Positions 35,856 through 48,981 of a stretch of DNA of 64,000 nt are shown one piece after another. Within the stretch, counting starts at the first letter, position 1. Every line of letters starts with the position of its first letter. The stretch covers positions 8,290,648 through 8,354,647 of the forward strand of contig CM043968.1 of the NCBI GenBank assembly GCA_014529385.2, in the 5' to 3' direction. The notes beneath the pieces were generated by a model. It made no database searches. It was given only the letters and a program-made list of their open reading frames with translations, and was not told the DNA's origin. This stretch comes from Adiantum capillus-veneris. Lineage: Eukaryota; Streptophyta; Polypodiopsida; Polypodiales; Pteridaceae. Made by a program: the position numbers and the translations under genes.

Positions 35856-36609
35856 TTACCTAATGCCATGCATGTTGATTGAAATCTAAATACGTCTATA
35901 CATCTAGGACACCTTAGTTACTTCTTAGTGCGGCATGAAATGATTTTTCATTCTTGATGTTCCAACTATTTGTGAATCATTTGATTTTGTTTAGGATGCT
36001 ACTCAAAGCAGTTGTACACATTATATTATTGAGTCCACCAAAAAACCTTTTAAAGCATAAGATTCTCTCCTTAGTGTATAAAACCAACGATGCAATTGCA
36101 ATGATTTTAAGGACGAGAGAAGCCAAATGATTTTTCATTTTCGGTGTTCTATATGTTTGTGAATCATTCTATTTTGTTGAGTATGCTACTCGTAGTACTT
36201 GTACACACCATATTGTCGAGTCCACCAAAAAACCTTTAAAGAACAAGCTTCTCCCTCAATCTATAAATCAACTTAAACAATTGCAATGACAATAAGGAAG
36301 AGAAGGCAAAGTCATGATAATTTGCAAGTGCACGGCTTTTATCCTTTTGTTCTAATGGCTAAATTCCCAATGGTGAGTAGGTTATATTGATGAAGCCAAA
36401 AAATTACGAGTTCTTGCCATGCTCGTGATGAGGCATGACTCCTTAAAAGGATCAAAGATACATCATATGAAGGTGTTGCTACCCCACACAATGGAAAAGC
36501 CCACCTTTTCACCCATGCAAGTGTGTCATTGTAGCATCCATGGTTTTAGGCCACCCTTTAGAGTTTCTTTGTTTTCCAATTTGAGAAGTATCCTGTTATC
36601 TTGGACTAT

Positions 36610-37007
36610 CTACGAGAACTTAGCTTTTTCCATGGAGCTCTCAAAGATTCCACAATTCCTTGCCTTCCAAATGTCTTTGAAGTAGTAATATCTCATGACT
36701 TGCATAGCGATGAGCAGTGCATGGCTCTTGAACACCTTCCCTCCCATGAAGAGATTGTTCTTGAAGAATCCTATTTTCCAGGTTCTTTGGACCCATTTGC
36801 AGATCTTTCCTACAAGGCCACATATGGTCAGGCACTCCTTGAAAAGGTGAGGGAGGTCTTCACAAGACATTTTGTATTGCAAGCATCTATCTATACCAAT
36901 TTTCATGGCAAGAACTTCACTCCAGTCGACATGGCTCCCCGAAGTACCTTCCATAAGAAAACTTTTGTCCCATGCGGCCTCAATATCGAGGGTTCCGTAT
37001 TCTTCAT
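36610..37007 (-). pseudogene. zf-RVT-like relic, unit R11
   Basis: Reference-like. Confidence 0.5.
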
Positions 37008-38025
37008 GACTGTACGTCTCCCATCTTGAGCCTCGTCAGTTTAAGCCCAATTGCTTGTTAAGCGGGAAGAACCAATCCTTTGAGGCCATATGGGTGAGGT
37101 ATACATCCTTAAGTTTGTAGTTTTAGGAAATGTCTATTCATTGGCCACCACCAAGCTATCCACTTGAACTTGGATTTGTAGTTTGGTAGATACCATATGT
37201 TAGGCTACTCACGGGCTATGCTGATCTGTAAATTTTTCCCACTGAGGTTGAACTGGAGAGTTAGTTGCTTTGTTCCTCTCCGACAACTCCTGCTATAGTC
37301 CCAAAGTTGGGCTGTATGCCAATGCCCTTGTTATTAAGCTTTTTAGCAACTTCCCTCCAAAAATGGGTAAGAAGGATGTCTATAAATTTATGTCTCTAGC
37401 CTTGGAGGGCCAAGGTGACCGATGAGATATAGAATTGTGGAAGTACCTTGACATCTCTCCCCATTCCAACGTTTTATTGCTTTGCTGCATTTTCAAGTAA
37501 GCTATTCTATGGTGTCCCCAAGGTTTGAACGGCCCAATGAGCGGTTCTAAGGCTTTTATCCTCAATGTAAAAACTAGATTCTCTCTTATAAAATTGTGAT
37601 GATTAGAAGGAAGAAAATAGAAATCCATGATATTTGCTTTGTAAATGGCAATGATCATGAGACAAACGTGATAATAAACTATTCACCTCATCATTATAGT
37701 GTCAATATTTTGCATCTTTGAGAAGGCCTATTACTACTACTACTCTACTACTTGGTCTACTCTCTTCCCATTATGTGAAATCTTTAGAGATTCCACCATA
37801 AGCTTCACTCAAAGCATCATATATACAATAAGCTCATTGAATTTAACTACAAAATCAAACAAGTGACTCCCTTTCACAAAATTTGAAGAACCTACTAGCA
37901 AAGAGTACATGGATTCCAGATCAACCTTACCATAGATTACTTCCACCAAGGATGACAAAGGAAAACCCAAAACCAATAAGGATAAGTCTTTTGTTGTAGA
38001 TACCGATGTTGTTGTTGCTCTTTTT

Positions 38026-38029
38026 GTGT

Positions 38030-38101
<72 letters not shown>

Positions 38102-38102
38102 A
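38026..38102 (-). repeat. Compound microsatellite R12
   Basis: GT half has a TGTATGTG break; GA half ends in GAAGAG. Confidence 0.95.
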
Positions 38103-38838
38103 TTACCTAATGCCATGCAAGTTGATTGAAATCTAAATACGTCTATACAATTAGGACACCTTAGTTACTTCTTAGTGCGGCATGAAATGATTTTTCATTC
38201 TTGATGTTCCAACTATTTGTGAATCATTTGATTTTGTTTAAGATGCTACTCAAAGCAGTTGTACACATTATATTATTGAGTCCACCAAAAAACCTTTTAA
38301 AGCATAAGATTCTCTCCTTAGTGTATAAAACCAACGATGCAATTGCAATGATTTTAAGGACGAGAAGCCAAATGATTTTTCATTTTCGGTGTTCTATATG
38401 TTTGTGAATCATTCTATTTTGTTGAGTATGCTACTCGTAGTACTTGTACACACCATATTGTCGAGTCCACCAGAAAACCTTTAAAGAACAAGCTTCTCCC
38501 CTCAATCTATAAATCAACTTAAACAATTGCAATGACAATAAGGAAGAGAAGGCAAAGTCATGATAATTTGCAAGTGCACGGCTTTTATCCTTTTGTTCTA
38601 ATGGCTAAATTCCCAATGGTGAGTAGGTTATATTGATGAAGCCAAAAAATTACGAGTTCTTGCCATGCTCGTGATGAGGCATGACTCCTTAAAAGGATCA
38701 AGGTGTTGCTACCCACACAATGGAAAAGCCCACCTTTTCACCCATGCAAGTGTGTCATTGTAGCATCCATGGTTTTAGGCCACCCTTTAGAGTTTCTTTG
38801 TTTTCCAATTTGAGAAGTATCCTGTTATCTTGGACTAT

Positions 38839-39233
38839 CTACGAGAACTTAGCTTTTTCCATGGAGCTCTCAAAGATTCCACAATTCCTTGCCTTCCAAA
38901 TGTCTTTGAAGTAGTAATATCTCATGACTTGCATAGCGATGAGCAGTGCATGGCTCTTGAACACCTTCCCTCCCATGAAGAGATTGTTCTTGAAGAATCC
39001 TATTTTCCAGGTTCTTTGGACCCATTTGCAGATCTTTCCTACAAGGCCACATATGTCAGGCACTCCTTGAAAAGGTGAGGGAGGTCTTCACAAGACATTT
39101 TGTATTGCAAGCATCTATCTATACCAATTTTCATGGCAAGAACTTCACTCCAGTCGACATGGCTCCCGAAGTACCTTCCATAAGAAAACTTTTGTCCCAT
39201 GCGGCCTCAATATCGAGGGTTCGTATTCTTCAT
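38839..39233 (-). pseudogene. zf-RVT-like relic, unit R12
   Basis: Three private one-base losses, including one just outside the HLFKEC region (CATATGTCAGG, 39052). Confidence 0.48.
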
Positions 39234-39682
39234 GACTGTACGTCTCCCATCTTGAGCCTCGTCAGTTTAAGCCCAATTGCTTGTTAAGCGGGAAGAACCA
39301 ATCCTTTGAGGCCATATGGGTGAGGTATACATCCTTAAGTTTGTAGTTTTAGGAAATGTCTATTCATTGGCCACCACCAAGCTATCCACTTGAACTTGGA
39401 TTTGTAGTTTGGTAGATACCATATGTTAGGCTACTCACGGGCTATGCTGATCTGTAAACTTTTTTCCCACTGAGGTTGAACTGGAGAGTTAGTTGCTTTG
39501 TTCCTCTCCGGCAACTCCTGCTATAGTCCCAAAGTTGGGCTGTATGCCAATGCCCTTGTTATTAAGCTTTTTAGCAACTTCCCTCCAAAAATGGGTAAGA
39601 AGGATGTCTATAAATTTATGTCTCTAGCCTTGGAGGGCCAAGGTGACCGATGAGATATAGAATTGTGGAAGTACCTTGACAT

Positions 39683-40256
39683 CTCTCCCCATTCCAACGT
39701 TTTATTGCTTTGCTGCATTTTCAAGTAAGCTATTCTATGGTGTCCCCAAGGTTTGAACGGCCCAATGAGCGGTTCTAAGGCTTTTATCCTCAATGTAAAA
39801 ACTAGATTCTCTCTTATAAAATTGTGATGATTAGAAGGAAGAAAATAGAAATCCATGATATTTGCTTTGTAAATGGCAATGATCATGAGACAAACTGATA
39901 AAAACTATTCACCTCATCATTATAGTGTCAATATTTTGCATCTTTGAGAAGGCCTATTACTACTACTCTACTACTTGGTCTACTCTCTTCCCATTATGTG
40001 AAATCTTTAGAGATTCCACCATAAGCTGCACTCAAAGCATCATATATACAATAAGCTCATTGAATTTAACTACAAAATCAAACAAGTGACTCCCTTTCAC
40101 AAAATTTGAAGAACCTACTAGCAAAGAGTACATGGATTCCAGATCAACCTTACCATAGATTACTTCCACCAAGGATGACAAAGGAAAACCCAAAAGCAAT
40201 AAGGATAAGTCTTTTGTTGTAGATACCGATATTGTTGTTGTTGCTCTTTTTGTGTG

Positions 40257-40341
<85 letters not shown>

Positions 40342-41088
40342 CCTAATGCCATGCATGTTGATTGAAATCTAAATACGTACCTATACATTAGGACACCTTA
40401 GTTACTTCTTAGTGCGGCATGAAATGATTTTTCATTCTTGATGTTCCAACTATTTGTGAATCATTTGATTTTGTTTAGGATGCTACTCAAAGCAGTTGTA
40501 CACATTATATTATTGAGTCACCAAAAACCTTTTAAAGCATAAGATTCTCTCCTTAATGTATAAAAACCAACGATGCAATTGCAATGATTTTAAGGACGAG
40601 AAGCCAAATGATTTTTCATTTTCGGTGTTCTATATGTTTGTGAATCATTCTATTTTGTTGAGTATGCTACTCGTAGTACTTGTACACACCATATTGTCGA
40701 GTCCACCAAAAACCTTTAAAGAACAAGCTTCTCCCCTCAATCTATAAATCAACTTAAACAATTGCATGACAATAAGGAAGAGAAGGCAAAGTCATGATAA
40801 TTTGCAAGTGCACGGCTTTTATCCTTTTGTTCTAATGGCTAAATTTCCCAATGGTGAGTAGGTTATATTGATGAAGCCAAAAAATTACGAGTTCTTGCCA
40901 TGCTCGTGATGAGGCATGACTCCTTAAAAGGATCAAAGATACATCATATGAAGGTGTTGCTACCCCCACACAATGGAAAGCCCACCTTTTCACCATGCAA
41001 GTGTGTCATTGTATCATCCATTGAGTTTTAGGGGCCACCCTTTAGAGTTTTCTTTGGTCTTTCCAATTTGAGAAGTATCCTGGTTATC
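39683..41088 (-). repeat. Unit R13, partial (about 1,406 bp) ending at orientation switch 2
   Basis: Runs from the landmark to the point equivalent to unit F1 position 857. Microsatellite at 40252-40338. It is fairly clean until about 40515, then gains and loses single bases, most densely at 40960-41088 (GGGGCCACCC, TTTTCTTTGGTCTTTCC, CTGGTTATC). Confidence 0.92.
40252..40338 (-). repeat. Compound microsatellite R13
   Basis: GT half begins with a GTGTTGTG break; long uninterrupted GA half. Confidence 0.95.
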
Positions 41089-41410
41089 AGGTGAAGTTCT
41101 TGCCATGAAAATTGGTATAGATAGATGCTTGCAATACAAAATGTCTTGTGAAGACCTCCCTCACCTTTTCAAGGAGTGCCTGACCATATGTGGCCTTGTA
41201 GGAAAGATCTGCAAATGGGTCCAAAGAACCTGGAAAATAGGATTCTTCAAGAACAATCTCTTCATGGGAGGGAAGGTGTTCAAGAGCCATGCACTGCTCA
41301 TCGCTATGCAAGTCATGAGATATTACTACTTCAAAGACATTTGGAAGGCAAGGAATTGTGGAATCTTTGAGAGCTCCATGGAAAAAGCTAAGTTCTCGTA
41401 GATAGTCCAA
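41089..41410. repeat. Asymmetric loop of orientation switch 2
   Basis: Reverse-orientation sequence stops at 41088 (unit position 857), two bases (AG) follow, and forward sequence resumes at 41091 at unit position 537. About 320 bp of unit sequence therefore lies unpaired before the inverted arms meet at 41411 (GATAACAGG, the complement of the last reverse bases). Confidence 0.88.
41091..41401 (+). pseudogene. zf-RVT-like relic, unit F6, 5' truncated
   Basis: Begins at the orientation junction, so the FLWK part is absent while the zinc-motif and IWKARN-like parts are intact. Confidence 0.5.
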
Positions 41411-42150
41411 GATAACAGGATACTTCTCAAATTGGAAAACAAAGAAACTCTAAAGGGTGGCCTAAAACCATGGATGCTACAATGACACACTTGCATGGGT
41501 GAGAAGGTGGGCTTTTCCATTGTGTGGGGTAGCAACACCTTCATATGATGTATCTTTGATCCTTTTAAGGAGTCATGCCTCATCACGAGCATGGCAAGAA
41601 CTCGTAATTTTTTGGCTTCATCAATATAACCTACTCACCATTGGGAATTTAGCCATTAGAACAAAAGGATAAAAGCCGTGCACTTGCAAATTATCATGAC
41701 TTTGCCTTCTCTTCCTTATTGTCATTGCAATTGTTTAAGTTGATTTATAGATTGAGGGGAGAAGCTTGTTCTTTAAAGGTTTTATGGTGGACTCGACAAT
41801 ATGGTGTGTACAAGTACTACGAGTAGCGTACTCAACAAAATCGAATGATTCACAAACATATAGAACACCGAAAATGAAAAATCATTTGCTTCTCGTCCTT
41901 AAAATCATTGCAATTGCATCGTTGGTTTTATACATTAAGGAGAGAATCTTATGCTTTAAAGGGTTTTTTGGTGGACTCAATAATATAATGTGTACAACTG
42001 CTTTGAGTAGCATCCTAAACAAAATCAAATGATTCACAAATAGTTGGAACATCAAGAATGAAAAATCATTTCATGCCGCACTAAGAAGTAACTAAGGTGT
42101 CCTAATTGTATAGACGTATTTAGATTTCAATCAACATGCATGGCATTAGG

Positions 42151-42153
<3 letters not shown>

Positions 42154-42238
<85 letters not shown>
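42154..42238 (+). repeat. Compound microsatellite F6, (TC)19(AC)23
   Basis: Uninterrupted. Confidence 0.95.
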
Positions 42239-42243
<5 letters not shown>

Positions 42244-43257
42244 AGCAACAACAATATCGGTATCTACAACAAAAGACTTATCCTTATTGCTTTTGGGTTT
42301 TCCTTTGTCATCCTTGGTGGAAGTAATCTATGGTAAGGTTGATCTGGAATCCATGTACTCTTTGCTAGTAGGTTCTTCAAATTTTGTGAAAGGGAGTCAC
42401 TTGTTTGATTTTGTAGTTAAATTCAATGAGCTTATTGTATATATGATGCTTTGAGTGCAGCTTATGGTGGAATCTCTAAAGATTTCACATAATGGGAAGA
42501 GAGTAGACCAAGTAGTAGAGTAGTAGTAGTAATAGGCCTTCTCAAAGATGCAAAATATTGACACTATAATGATGAGGTGAATAGTTTATTATCACGTTTG
42601 TCTCATGATCATTGCCATTTACAAAGCAAATATCATGGATTTCTATTTTCTTCCTTCTAATCATCACAATTTTATAAGAGAGAATCTAGTTTTTACATTG
42701 AGGATAAAAGCCTTAGAACCGCTCATTGGGCCGTTCAAACCTTGGGGACACCATAGAATAGCTTACTTGAAAATGCAGCAAAGCAATAAAACGTTGGAAT
42801 GGGGAGAGATGTCAAGGTACTTCCACAATTCTATATCTCATCGGTCACCTTGGCCCTCCAAGGCTAGAGACATAAATTTATAGACATCCTTCTTACCCAT
42901 TTTTGGAGGGAAGTTGCTAAAAAGCTTAATAACAAGGGCATTGGCATACAGCCCAACTTTGGGACTATAGCAGGAGTTGCCGGAGAGGAACAAAGCAACT
43001 AACTCTCCAGTTCAACCTCAGGGGGAAAAAAGTTTACAGATCAGCATAGCCCGTGAGTAGCCTAACATATGGTATCTACCAAACTACAAATCCAAGTTCA
43101 AGTGGATAGCTTGGTGGTGGCCAATGAATAGACATTTCCTAAAACTACAAACTTAAGGATGTATACCTCACCCATATGGCCTCAAAGGATTGGTTCTTCC
43201 CGCTTAACAAGCAATTGGGCTTAAACTGACGAGGCTCAAGATGGGAGACGTACAGTC

Positions 43258-43655
43258 ATGAAGAATACGGAACCCTCGATATTGAGGCCGCATGGGACAA
43301 AAGTTTTCTTATGGAAGGTACTTCGGGGAGCCATGTCGACTGGAGTGAAGTTCTTGCCATGAAAATTGGTATAGATAGATGCTTGCAATACAAAATGTCT
43401 TGTGAAGACCTCCCTCACCTTTTCAAGGAGTGCCTGACCATATGTGGCCTTGTAGGAAAGATCTGCAAATGGGTCCAAAGAACCTGGAAAATAGGATTCT
43501 TCAAGAACAATCTCTTCATGGGAGGGAAGGTGTTCAAGAGCCATGCACTGCTCATCGCTATGCAAGTCATGAGATATTACTACTTCAAAGACATTTGGAA
43601 GGCAAGGAATTGTGGAATCTTTGAGAGCTCCATGGAAAAAGCTAAGTTCTCGTAG
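43258..43655 (+). pseudogene. zf-RVT-like relic, unit F7
   Basis: Block 3 consensus form, same frames as F2. Confidence 0.5.
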
Positions 43656-44405
43656 ATAGTCCAAGATAACAGGATACTTCTCAAATTGGAAAACAAAGAA
43701 ACTCTAAAGGGTGGCCTAAAACCATGGATGCTACAATGACACACTTGCATGGGTGAGAAGGTGGGCTTTTCCATTGTGTGGGGTAGCAACACCTTCATAT
43801 GATGTATCTTTGATCCTTTTAAGGAGTCATGCCTCATCACGAGCATGGCAAGAACTCGTAATTTTTTGGCTTCATCAATATAACCTACTCACCATTGGGA
43901 ATTTAGCCATTAGAACAAAAGGATAAAAGCCGTGCACTTGCAAATTATCATGACTTTGCCTTCTCTTCCTTATTGTCATTGCAATTGTTTAAGTTGATTT
44001 ATAGATTGAGGGGAGAAGCTTGTTCTTTAAAGGTTTTATGGTGGACTCGACAATATGGTGTGTACAAGTACTACGAGTAGCGTACTCAACAAAATCGAAT
44101 GATTCACAAACATATAGAACACCGAAAATGAAAAATCATTTTGCTTCTCGTCCTTAAAATCATTGCAATTGCATCGTTGGTTTTATACATTAAGGAGAGA
44201 ATCTTATGCTTTAAAGGGTTTTTTGGTGGACTCAATAATATAATGTGTACAACTGCTTTGAGTAGCATCCTAAACAAAATCAAATGATTCACAAATAGTT
44301 GGAACATCAAGAATGAAAAATCATTTCATGCCGCACTAAGAAGTAACTAAGGTGTCCTAATTGTATAGACGTATTTAGATTTCAATCAACATGCATGGCA
44401 TTAGG

Positions 44406-44408
<3 letters not shown>

Positions 44409-44475
<67 letters not shown>
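44409..44475 (+). repeat. Compound microsatellite F7, (TC)19(AC)14
   Basis: Shortest AC half among the full tracts of block 3. Confidence 0.95.
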
Positions 44476-44480
<5 letters not shown>

Positions 44481-45493
44481 AGCAACAACAATATCGGTAT
44501 CTACAACAAAAGACTTATCCTTATTGCTTTTGGGTTTTCCTTTGTCATCCTTGGTGGAAGTAATCTATGGTAAGGTTGATCTGGAATCCATGTACTCTTT
44601 GCTAGTAGGTTCTTCAAATTTTGTGAAAGGGAGTCACTTGTTTGATTTTGTAGTTAAATTCAATGAGCTTATTGTATATATGATGCTTTGAGTGCAGCTT
44701 ATGGTGGAATCTCTAAAGATTTCACATAATGGGAAGAGAGTAGACCAAGTAGTAGAGTAGTAGTAGTAATAGGCCTTCTCAAAGATGCAAAATATTGACA
44801 CTATAATGATGAGGTGAATAGTTTATTATCACGTTTGTCTCATGATCATTGCCATTTACAAAGCAAATATCATGGATTTCTATTTTCTTCCTTCTAATCA
44901 TCACAATTTTATAAGAGAGAATCTAGTTTTTACATTGAGGATAAAAGCCTTAGAACCGCTCATTGGGCCGTTCAAACCTTGGGGACACCATAGAATAGCT
45001 TACTTGAAAATGCAGCAAAGCAATAAAACGTTGGATGGGGAGAGATGTCAAGGTACTTCCACAATTCTATATCTCATCGGTCACCTTGGCCCTCCAAGGC
45101 TAGAGACATAAATTTATAGACATCCTTCTTACCCATTTTTGGAGGGAAGTTGCTAAAAAGCTTAATAACAAGGGCATTGGCATACAGCCCAACTTTGGGA
45201 CTATAGCAGGAGTTGCCGGAGAGGAACAAAGCAACTAACTCTCCAGTTCAACCTCAGGGGGAAAAAAGTTTACAGATCAGCATAGCCCGTGAGTAGCCTA
45301 ACATATGGTATCTACCAAACTACAAATCCAAGTTCAAGTGGATAGCTTGGTGGTGGCCAATGAATAGACATTTCCTAAAACTACAAACTTAAGGATGTAT
45401 ACCTCACCCATATGGCCTCAAAGGATTGGTTCTTCCCGCTTAACAAGCAATTGGGCTTAAACTGACGAGGCTCAAGATGGGAGACGTACAGTC

Positions 45494-45891
45494 ATGAAGA
45501 ATACGGAACCCTCGATATTGAGGCCGCATGGGACAAAAGTTTTCTTATGGAAGGTACTTCGGGGAGCCATGTCGACTGGAGTGAAGTTCTTGCCATGAAA
45601 ATTGGTATAGATAGATGCTTGCAATACAAAATGTCTTGTGAAGACCTCCCTCACCTTTTCAAGGAGTGCCTGACCATATGTGGCCTTGTAGGAAAGATCT
45701 GCAAATGGGTCCAAAGAACCTGGAAAATAGGATTCTTCAAGAACAATCTCTTCATGGGAGGGAAGGTGTTCAAGAGCCATGCACTGCTCATCGCTATGCA
45801 AGTCATGAGATATTACTACTTCAAAGACATTTGGAAGGCAAGGAATTGTGGAATCTTTGAGAGCTCCATGGAAAAAGCTAAGTTCTCGTAG
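45494..45891 (+). pseudogene. zf-RVT-like relic, unit F8
   Basis: Matches F7 by eye. Confidence 0.5.
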
Positions 45892-46638
45892 ATAGTCCAA
45901 GATAACAGGATACTTCTCAAATTGGAAAACAAAGAAACTCTAAAGGGTGGCCTAAAACCATGGATGCTACAATGACACACTTGCATGGGTGAGAAGGTGG
46001 GCTTTTCCATTGTGTGGGGTAGCAACACCTTCATATGATGTATCTTTGATCCTTTTAAGGAGTCATGCCTCATCACGAGCATGGCAAGAACTCGTAATTT
46101 TTTGGCTTCATCAATATAACCTACTCACCATTGGGAATTTAGCCATTAGAACAAAAGGATAAAAGCCGTGCACTTGCAAATTATCATGACTTTGCCTTCT
46201 CTTCCTTATTGTCATTGCAATTGTTTAAGTTGATTTATAGATTGAGGGGAGAAGCTTGTTCTTTAAAGGTTTTATGGTGGACTCGACAATATGGTGTGTA
46301 CAAGTACTACGAGTAGCGTACTCAACAAAATCGAATGATTCACAAACATATAGAACACCGAAAATGAAAAATCATTTTGCTTCTCGTCCTTAAAATCATT
46401 GCAATTGCATCGTTGGTTTTATACATTAAGGAGAGAATCTTATGCTTTAAAGGGTTTTTTGGTGGACTCAATAATATAATGTGTACAACTGCTTTGAGTA
46501 GCATCCTAAACAAAATCAAATGATTCACAAATAGTTGGAACATCAAGAATGAAAAATCATTTCATGCCGCACTAAGAAGTAACTAAGGTGTCCTAATTGT
46601 ATAGACGTATTTAGATTTCAATCAACATGCATGGCATT

Positions 46639-46641
<3 letters not shown>

Positions 46642-46720
<79 letters not shown>
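46642..46720 (+). repeat. Compound microsatellite F8, (TC)20(AC)19
   Basis: The TAA before the tract is missing. Confidence 0.95.
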
Positions 46721-46725
<5 letters not shown>

Positions 46726-47739
46726 AGCAACAACAATATCGGTATCTACAACAAAAGACTTATCCTTATTGCTTTTGGGTTTTCCTTTGTCATCCTTGGT
46801 GGAAGTAATCTATGGTAAGGTTGATCTGGAATCCATGTACTCTTTGCTAGTAGGTTCTTCAAATTTTGTGAAAGGGAGTCACTTGTTTGATTTTGTAGTT
46901 AAATTCAATGAGCTTATTGTATATATGATGCTTTGAGTGCAGCTTATGGTGGAATCTCTAAAGATTTCACATAATGGGAAGAGAGTAGACCAAGTAGTAG
47001 AGTAGTAGTAGTAATAGGCCTTCTCAAAGATGCAAAATATTGACACTATAATGATGAGGTGAATAGTTTATTATCACGTTTGTCTCATGATCATTGCCAT
47101 TTACAAAGCAAATATCATGGATTTCTATTTTCTTCCTTCTAATCATCACAATTTTATAAGAGAGAATCTAGTTTTTACATTGAGGATAAAAGCCTTAGAA
47201 CCGCTCATTGGGCCGTTCAAACCTTGGGGACACCATAGAATAGCTTACTTGAAAATGCAGCAAAGCAATAAAACGTTGGAATGGGGAGAGATGTCAAGGT
47301 ACTTCCACAATTCTATATCTCATCGGTCACCTTGGCCCTCCAAGGCTAGAGACATAAATTTATAGACATCCTTCTTACCCATTTTTGGAGGGAAGTTGCT
47401 AAAAAGCTTAATAACAAGGGCATTGGCATACAGCCCAACTTTGGGACTATAGCAGGAGTTGCCGGAGAGGAACAAAGCAACTAACTCTCCAGTTCAACCT
47501 CAGGGGGAAAAAAGTTTACAGATCAGCATAGCCCGTGAGTAGCCTAACATATGGTATCTACCAAACTACAAATCCAAGTTCAAGTGGATAGCTTGGTGGT
47601 GGCCAATGAATAGACATTTCCTAAAACTACAAACTTAAGGATGTATACCTCACCCATATGGCCTCAAAGGATTGGTTCTTCCCGCTTAACAAGCAATTGG
47701 GCTTAAACTGACGAGGCTCAAGATGGGAGACGTACAGTC

Positions 47740-48137
47740 ATGAAGAATACGGAACCCTCGATATTGAGGCCGCATGGGACAAAAGTTTTCTTATGGAAGG
47801 TACTTCGGGGAGCCATGTCGACTGGAGTGAAGTTCTTGCCATGAAAATTGGTATAGATAGATGCTTGCAATACAAAATGTCTTGTGAAGACCTCCCTCAC
47901 CTTTTCAAGGAGTGCCTGACCATATGTGGCCTTGTAGGAAAGATCTGCAAATGGGTCCAAAGAACCTGGAAAATAGGATTCTTCAAGAACAATCTCTTCA
48001 TGGGAGGGAAGGTGTTCAAGAGCCATGCACTGCTCATCGCTATGCAAGTCATGAGATATTACTACTTCAAAGACATTTGGAAGGCAAGGAATTGTGGAAT
48101 CTTTGAGAGCTCCATGGAAAAAGCTAAGTTCTCGTAG
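47740..48137 (+). pseudogene. zf-RVT-like relic, unit F9
   Basis: Matches F7 by eye although the same unit later holds the diverged patch. Confidence 0.5.
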
Positions 48138-48694
48138 ATAGTCCAAGATAACAGGATACTTCTCAAATTGGAAAACAAAGAAACTCTAAAGGGTGGCCTA
48201 AAACCATGGATGCTACAATGACACACTTGCATGGGTGAGAAGGTGGGCTTTTCCATTGTGTGGGGTAGCAACACCTTCATATGATGTATCTTTGATCCTT
48301 TTAAGGAGTCATGCCTCATCACGAGCATGGCAAGAACTCGTAATTTTTTGGCTTCATCAATATAACCTACTCACCATTGGGAATTTAGCCATTAGAACAA
48401 AAGGATAAAAGCCGTGCACTTGCAAATTATCATGACTTTGCCTTCTCTTCCTTATTGTCATTGCAATTGTTTAAGTTGATTTATAGATTGAGGGGAGAAG
48501 CTTGTTCTTTAAAGGTTTTATGGTGGACTCGACAATATGGTGTGTACAAGTACTACGAGTAGCGTACTCAACAAAATCGAATGATTCACAAACATATAGA
48601 ACACCGAAAATGAAAAATCATTTTGCTTCTCGTCCTTAAAATCATTGCAATTGCATCGTTGGTTTTATACATTAAGGAGAGAATCTTATGCTTT

Positions 48695-48886
48695 GAGGGT
48701 TTTCTAGTGGACTCGATAATATGATGTGTACAACTACTTTGAGTAGCATACTAAACAAAATCGAATGATTCACAAATATTTGGAACATCAAAAATGAAAC
48801 ATCATTTCGTGCCCCACTAAGAAGTATTTAAGGTGTACTAATTGTATAGACGTATTTAGATCTGAATCAACATGCATGGCATCAGG

Positions 48887-48981
<95 letters not shown>

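Larger units (their letters stand above)
35204..37454 (-). repeat. Unit R11 (2,251 bp)
   Basis: Relic at 36610-37007. Microsatellite at 35773-35855. Has a two-base gain, GACGAGAGAAGCC, at 36113 and a shortened run, GTAAATTTTTCCC, at 37228. Confidence 0.95.
37455..39682 (-). repeat. Unit R12 (2,228 bp)
   Basis: Relic at 38839-39233, with one-base losses near 39055, 39165 and 39221. Microsatellite at 38026-38102 with a TGTATGTG interruption. About 18 bases are missing at 38700 (GGATCAAGGTGTTGC). Confidence 0.95.
9759..41088 (-). repeat. Array block 2, reverse orientation
   Basis: The same unit read on the minus strand: 12 full copies, two short copies and a partial copy at each end. This block is the most variable part of the window. 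It holds several subfamilies marked by shared substitutions, two deleted units, and an indel-rich stretch. Microsatellites appear here as (GT)n(GA)n. Confidence 0.95.
41091..42808 (+). repeat. Unit F6, partial (1,718 bp)
   Basis: Starts inside the relic at unit position 537 and is clean at once, in contrast to the sequence on the other side of the junction. Microsatellite at 42154-42238, (TC)19(AC)23. Confidence 0.93.
42809..45044 (+). repeat. Unit F7 (2,236 bp)
   Basis: Relic at 43258-43655. Shortest microsatellite of block 3, at 44409-44475, (TC)19(AC)14. One A is lost near 45035 (GTTGGATGGGG), which shifts the 92-codon frame. Confidence 0.95.
45045..47290 (+). repeat. Unit F8 (2,246 bp)
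   Basis: Relic at 45494-45891. Microsatellite at 46642-46720, (TC)20(AC)19, with the usual TAA before the TC run missing (ATTAGGTCTCTC). Confidence 0.95.
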
